Shown here piece after piece: positions 6,452-9,702 of a stretch of 9,702 bases of DNA. Each line of letters opens with the position of its first letter. Positions within the stretch are counted from its first letter, which is position 1. The translations under genes were made by a program, and so were the position numbers. The notes below the pieces were generated by a model. That model worked only from the letters and a program-made list of their open reading frames with translations, was not told where the DNA came from and searched no databases. Source of the DNA: an uncultured Bacilli bacterium (GTDB taxonomy: Bacteria > Bacillota_I > Bacilli_A > RF39 > UBA660); assembly GCA_948874605.1 (NCBI GenBank), contig CAQRXS010000043.1:1-9702 (forward strand), given 5' to 3'.

Positions 6452-7260
6452 TGGAAAAGATTTTAAGCTTCTTTTTTCAAAAAAAAATAATTGCCCCAAT
6501 TCTTATTTTAGTTTTTACAGGTATTATTGCCAAATTTTCAAAGAATCTTATTAGTACATTTTTTACAAAAGGTAAAGACACTTTCGAAAAAAAAAGAAGA
6601 ACTACAATTATAGAATTAACAAACAAAATTTTTAAATTTTTTCTGTATGCGATTGCCGTTATGATGATTTTAGATATTTATGGAGTAGATACGAAAGGGC
6701 TTTTGGCATCTCTTGGAATAGCAGGAGTCGTTTTAGGACTTGCTCTTCAAGATACTGTTCAAGATTTAATGAGCGGAATCTATATAATATTAGAAAATTA
6801 CTATGTAATTGGCGATATTATTAAAATAAATGATTTTCAAGGCGAAGTTATAGAAGTATCTTTAAAAACCACAAAAGTAAAAAGTGCAACAGGGGAGACC
6901 TATATTTTTTCCAATCGTAATGTAAGTTCTGTGATTAATATAAGTCAATCAAGAGCAGGTGTAAAAATACTTGTGCCAACTGCTTACGAAGAAAAAACAA
7001 GTATTGTAGAAGCGGCTTTAAAGAAAGTTTTAAAAGAAATAAAAAAAATGCCCGATGTAGATAGTGATTCTGCTTATTTAGGAATTGATTCATTTGACGC
7101 ATCTGCCATAAATTATGCTATAATAATTTACTGTAAATCAAGTGAGCAATGGGCAATCAAGCGAACAGCTCTTAAATTGATTAAAGAAATGTATGAAGTG
7201 GAAAATATTAAAATTCCATACAATCAGATTGAGGTGCATAATAATGGAAAAAATATATAA
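6451..7260 (+). CDS. Small-conductance mechanosensitive channel (MscS family, YkuT-like)
   Basis: The protein has 269 residues, close to the size of MscS and Bacillus YkuT. It is a homoheptameric membrane channel that opens under tension to release solutes on osmotic down-shock. The predicted membrane segments are 11-29, 60-77 and the pore helix 84-112. The pore helix has the glycine/alanine pattern GLLASLGIAGVVLGLALQDT. The cytoplasmic beta domain follows (Tyr118 to Ser166, with GDIIKINDFQGEV), then the alpha/beta C-terminal region to 265. It starts on the last base of the parB stop codon (TAATG), with GAGGG a few bases upstream, so it is co-translated with parB. A channel gene in this position is common in Firmicutes. 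Confidence 0.93.
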   Translation: MEKILSFFFQKKIIAPILILVFTGIIAKFSKNLISTFFTKGKDTFEKKRRTTIIELTNKIFKFFLYAIAVMMILDIYGVDTKGLLASLGIAGVVLGLALQDTVQDLMSGIYIILENYYVIGDIIKINDFQGEVIEVSLKTTKVKSATGETYIFSNRNVSSVINISQSRAGVKILVPTAYEEKTSIVEAALKKVLKEIKKMPDVDSDSAYLGIDSFDASAINYAIIIYCKSSEQWAIKRTALKLIKEMYEVENIKIPYNQIEVHNNGKNI

Positions 7261-7438
7261 ATTAAAAGACCATGTAATTATGAAAAAACCACATGCATGC
7301 AAAGCAAATGATTGGATAATTACTAGAGTTGGTGTAGACATCAAATTAAAATGCGCAAATTGCGGAAGAGAAATAATGATGGATCGTCTTGAATTTGAAA
7401 GAAAGTTAAAAAAAGTAATAGGTGATCAAAATGAATAA
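7244..7438 (+). CDS. DUF951 family small protein (YyzM-like)
   Basis: The protein has 64 residues, the usual size of the family (PF06107, from memory), whose function is unknown. Matching features are DHVIMKKPHAC (9-19), WIITRVGVDIKLKC (24-37) and CANCGREIMMDR (37-48). Cys19, Cys37 and Cys40 could bind a metal, which is an inference. The start is ATG 7244: GAGGTG (7231-7236) lies 7 bases upstream and the family begins here. An in-frame ATG at 7193 would add 17 residues unlike the family. It overlaps the end of mscS by 17 bases in another frame. Its place between the ParB/MscS genes and ychF is a conserved Firmicute arrangement. Confidence 0.93.
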   Translation: MEKIYKLKDHVIMKKPHACKANDWIITRVGVDIKLKCANCGREIMMDRLEFERKLKKVIGDQNE

Positions 7439-8957
7439 AAAAAATAAAAAGATTCTTCACCCTATTATGACTTTTTTAATTTTAACAGGCTTAACTATCA
7501 TCTTAAGTGGTATTTTACATCTATTAGAAATAGGTACCGAAATATATACAATTAATACAACAACATTTGAATATTCTCGCAACTTAGTTCAAGTTGAAAA
7601 TTTATTTAGTGTAGAAGGTATGATATATATATTTTCAGAAACTGTATCAAACTTTGTAAATTTTGCCCCTTTAAGTAGTTTAATTATTTTATTGATTGGT
7701 TTCGGAGTCATGGAAAAAACAGGCTTTTTAAAAACAACAGTTCAGTTACTAACAAAAAAATTAAAAAAAAATACGGTAACGTTTATAATAATATTTTGTA
7801 GTATAATAGCAAGTTTAATGGGGGATATTTCCTATATAGTCATTTTGCCTTTAAGTGCTTTAATTTTTAAATATGGCAAAAGAAATCCATTAATAGGCAT
7901 CGTAGCTGCTTTCGCTGGCTTAACTTGTGGAGCAGGATTATCTGCGATTTTTACGAGTGTAGATAGTTCCTTGCTTAGCTTATCATTATTGTCTGCAAGA
8001 GTAATAGATATAGGATATCGTATGGCCTCAATAAGTGGCGTATTTATCATGCCAGTTGCAATTTTACTACTATCAGCACTTTTAACATCTGTGACAGAAA
8101 GAGTAATTGCTCCAAAATTTAAAAAAGTAGAAGTAGAAGAATTGGAAGATGAAGAATTAACAGAAAAAGAAAAACGAGGTTTACAATTTGCTTTAATTGC
8201 CTCTACTGTGTATGTTTTGATTTTCTTATATAGTATTGTTCCAGGACTACCATTATCTGGGTCATTACTAGATAATAGTCAGTTACTTTATGTGGATAAA
8301 TTATTTAGCTATAATTCCTTTTTTGCTAACGGCTTTGTATTTATAGTAACAATATTTTTTGTTATTTTAGGTTCATTTTATGGAATTGGTGCCAAAAAAA
8401 TAAAAAATCAAAAAGAATTTGTTGATACTTTAGGTCATTCATTAGATGATATAGGAAAAACATTAGTATTAATATTCTTTGCTTCTTTATTTATAAGCGT
8501 ATTTAAGAAAACGAATATAGGTACAGTTTTTGTAGCTTATCTAGCAAATATATTTAGACTGGTAAACTTTCAAGGCTTGCCACTTATTATTCTTTTATTT
8601 TTAGTAGCATCAATAAGTACTTTATTAGTACCGGGTTCTATCAATAAATGGTCAGTATTATCACCAGTAGTCATTCCTGTATTCATGAATGCGGGAATAA
8701 CACCGGAATTTGCTCAAATAATTTTTAGATTTGGCGAGTCCGTAACTATGGGAATAACACCAATTATGGCCTATTTTGTAATTTATTTAGCAATTCTAAG
8801 TAAATATGAACAAAGTGAAAAAACAATTAGTATTACAGAAGCGATAAAATATCAACTACCTTATATCATAATAACATTTATAACTTTACTTGTAATTATC
8901 ATTTTATGGTACGTAGTGGGCCTACCACTTGGAATAAATGGGGTAACAGTTTTATAA
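7431..8957 (+). CDS. AbgT-family transporter
   Basis: The protein has 508 residues, the same length as E. coli AbgT. Family members move p-aminobenzoyl-glutamate or export p-aminobenzoate and sulfonamides, driven by ion gradients. The protein is polytopic with many hydrophobic segments (for example 12-33, 80-98, 115-146, 203-222, 252-271, 302-320, 345-360, 380-400, 443-457, 474-498). The signature SINKWSVLSPVVIPVF to MGITPIMAYF is clear. Against the AbgT residues I recall from MtrF/YdaH, Trp407, Pro425, Arg433, Pro444 and probably Asp178 are kept. Glu436 replaces the usual Asp, and Ile404 sits where MtrF has Ser. The start is ATG 7431 with AGGTGAT just upstream; a GTG at 7422 would lie inside that site. 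It overlaps DUF951 by 8 bases and is the last gene of the operon. The substrate cannot be read from sequence. Confidence 0.87.
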   Translation: MNKKNKKILHPIMTFLILTGLTIILSGILHLLEIGTEIYTINTTTFEYSRNLVQVENLFSVEGMIYIFSETVSNFVNFAPLSSLIILLIGFGVMEKTGFLKTTVQLLTKKLKKNTVTFIIIFCSIIASLMGDISYIVILPLSALIFKYGKRNPLIGIVAAFAGLTCGAGLSAIFTSVDSSLLSLSLLSARVIDIGYRMASISGVFIMPVAILLLSALLTSVTERVIAPKFKKVEVEELEDEELTEKEKRGLQFALIASTVYVLIFLYSIVPGLPLSGSLLDNSQLLYVDKLFSYNSFFANGFVFIVTIFFVILGSFYGIGAKKIKNQKEFVDTLGHSLDDIGKTLVLIFFASLFISVFKKTNIGTVFVAYLANIFRLVNFQGLPLIILLFLVASISTLLVPGSINKWSVLSPVVIPVFMNAGITPEFAQIIFRFGESVTMGITPIMAYFVIYLAILSKYEQSEKTISITEAIKYQLPYIIITFITLLVIIILWYVVGLPLGINGVTVL

Positions 8958-8978
8958 AGAGTGAACAACTCTTTTTTT
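8956..8978 (+). terminator. Intrinsic terminator of parA-abgT operon
   Basis: AAAGAGT (8956-8962) pairs with ACTCTTT (8968-8974) around a 5-base loop, followed by TTTT. The stem begins inside the stop codon of the transporter gene. The U-tract touches the -35 box of the ychF promoter, so the two signals are packed together. Confidence 0.7.
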
Positions 8979-9005
8979 GCTATCTAAAAATATTTATAGT
9001 ATAAT
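8977..9005 (+). promoter_or_regulatory. Promoter of ychF
   Basis: TTGCTA (8977-8982) and a perfect TATAAT (9000-9005) are 17 bases apart. The predicted transcript start is near 9012, leaving a leader of about 17 bases. GAGGTGG (9017-9023) lies 5 bases before the ATG at 9029. Confidence 0.75.
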
Positions 9006-9028
9006 AACAAAAGAGTGAGGTGGTTAAT

Positions 9029-9702
9029 ATGTCATTAAAAGCCGGAATAGTAGGTCTTCCAAATGTCGGAAAATCAACATTATTTAATGCCATTACCAAA
9101 AAACATATTTTAGCAGCGAATTATCCGTTTGCAACAATTGAGCCTAATGTTGGAGTTGTAACCGTGCCAGATTCTAGATTAACATTTTTAGAAGAACTTT
9201 ATATACCTAAAAATACCGTTCCAACATCCTTTGAATTTACAGACATTGCTGGGCTTGTTAGCGGAGCAAGTAAAGGAGAAGGACTAGGCAATAAATTTCT
9301 TTCACACATTAGAGAAGTAGATGCTATCGTTGAAGTAGTAAGATGCTTCGAAGATGAAAATGTTATTCATGTTCAAGGGAAAGTAGATCCTATACAAGAT
9401 ATCGAAATTATTAATGTAGAGTTGGTTTTATCTGATTTAGAAATAGTTGAAAATCGTTTAGAAAAGATTTCAAAAAAAGCCACTACTACGAAAGAAAAAG
9501 AAACAGTGTTAGAATATAATGCTTTAACCAGATGTAAAAATGCCTTAGAACAAAATATTCCTATCCGAAGAATTAATGATTTTACTGAAGAAGAGTTATT
9601 AGTTCTAAAAAATTTTAGTTTTATTACCATGAAACCTATTATTTATGTTGCTTATGTAAGCGAAGAAGATGCTGTTGTAGGCGAAAATGAATACACGAAA
9701 CA
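9029..9702 (+). CDS. ychF: Ribosome-associated ATPase/GTPase YchF, 3' end beyond window
   Basis: 224 codons of an expected 360 or so are visible; the right edge cuts the gene. YchF/Ola1 is an Obg-family P-loop NTPase that binds ribosomes and prefers ATP, with roles in stress response. The P-loop GLPNVGKS is at residues 9-16, NYPFATIEPNVG at 31-42, G3 DIAG at 72-75, and GASKGEGLGNKFL follows. A coiled-coil insertion runs about 125-175. In the nucleotide-specificity motif, usually NVxE or NMSE, the sequence reads YVSE with Tyr209 (TAT, 9653-9655). Everything else visible is typical. It has its own promoter and a strong ribosome site, GAGGTGG. The TGS and remaining C-terminal parts are outside the window. 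Confidence 0.94.
   Translation, partial: MSLKAGIVGLPNVGKSTLFNAITKKHILAANYPFATIEPNVGVVTVPDSRLTFLEELYIPKNTVPTSFEFTDIAGLVSGASKGEGLGNKFLSHIREVDAIVEVVRCFEDENVIHVQGKVDPIQDIEIINVELVLSDLEIVENRLEKISKKATTTKEKETVLEYNALTRCKNALEQNIPIRRINDFTEEELLVLKNFSFITMKPIIYVAYVSEEDAVVGENEYTK

Noticed and set aside
6479..6596. Nine-A runs in mscS (also one near 7762 in the transporter gene) as phase-variation tracts
   Set aside because: Long A runs from Lys codons are expected in such AT-rich DNA and are not placed at starts or promoters in a telling way; rare slippage cannot be excluded.
7193..7243. Longer start for the DUF951 gene
   Set aside because: The added residues lie over mscS and do not resemble the family; GAGGTG fits the ATG at 7244.
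1..9702. Mycoplasma-type recoding of TGA to Trp
   Set aside because: All tryptophans in the genes are TGG and no gene needs TGA read-through; the lack of TGA stops is a small-sample effect.

Overview
The window is an AT-rich bacterial chromosome segment using the standard genetic code: tryptophans are TGG, and the eight closed genes end in TAA except one TAG. Gram-positive-type Shine-Dalgarno sites (AAAGGAGG, GAGGTGG) and the block parA-parB-mscS-DUF951-...-ychF point to a low-GC Firmicute (Bacillota). The glycine-rich and lectin-like surface proteins on the left are of a kind I associate with uncultured gut Bacilli and related lineages. That placement is an inference, not proven here.

Left part (1-4082): a surface-protein locus. 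It starts with the 3' part of a glycine-rich protein gene (2-814). A complete paralogue follows (895-2190) with an N-terminal membrane anchor, a two-cysteine module and a glycine-rich domain. The third gene (2316-4082) encodes a modular exported protein: an anchor, a TasA/camelysin-like beta domain, an Ig-like domain and a C-terminal domain of possible lectin-like fold. The two longest G homopolymers of the window, 9 and 10 bases, sit at exactly the places where length changes would switch expression. One is codons 5-7 of the second glycine-rich gene, where a shift of one base either way gives an early stop. The other is the spacer between the -35 and -10 boxes of the third gene. I read this as a two-mechanism phase-variation (contingency) locus, the most interesting feature here.

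Middle (4083-4785): a 206-base AT-rich gap, an unrecognised lysine-rich 138-residue ORF, and a candidate promoter for the next operon.

Right part (4786-8978): a tightly overlapping operon of parA and parB (chromosome segregation), an MscS-type mechanosensitive channel, a DUF951 small protein and an AbgT-family transporter. It ends in an intrinsic terminator whose U-tract runs into the promoter of ychF (9029 to the right edge, incomplete). The visible YchF carries Tyr where the family's nucleotide-specificity motif NxxE normally has Asn. The AbgT gene lies inside the otherwise conserved parB-mscS-DUF951-ychF block.

I found no tRNA, rRNA, CRISPR array, transposase or parS site.
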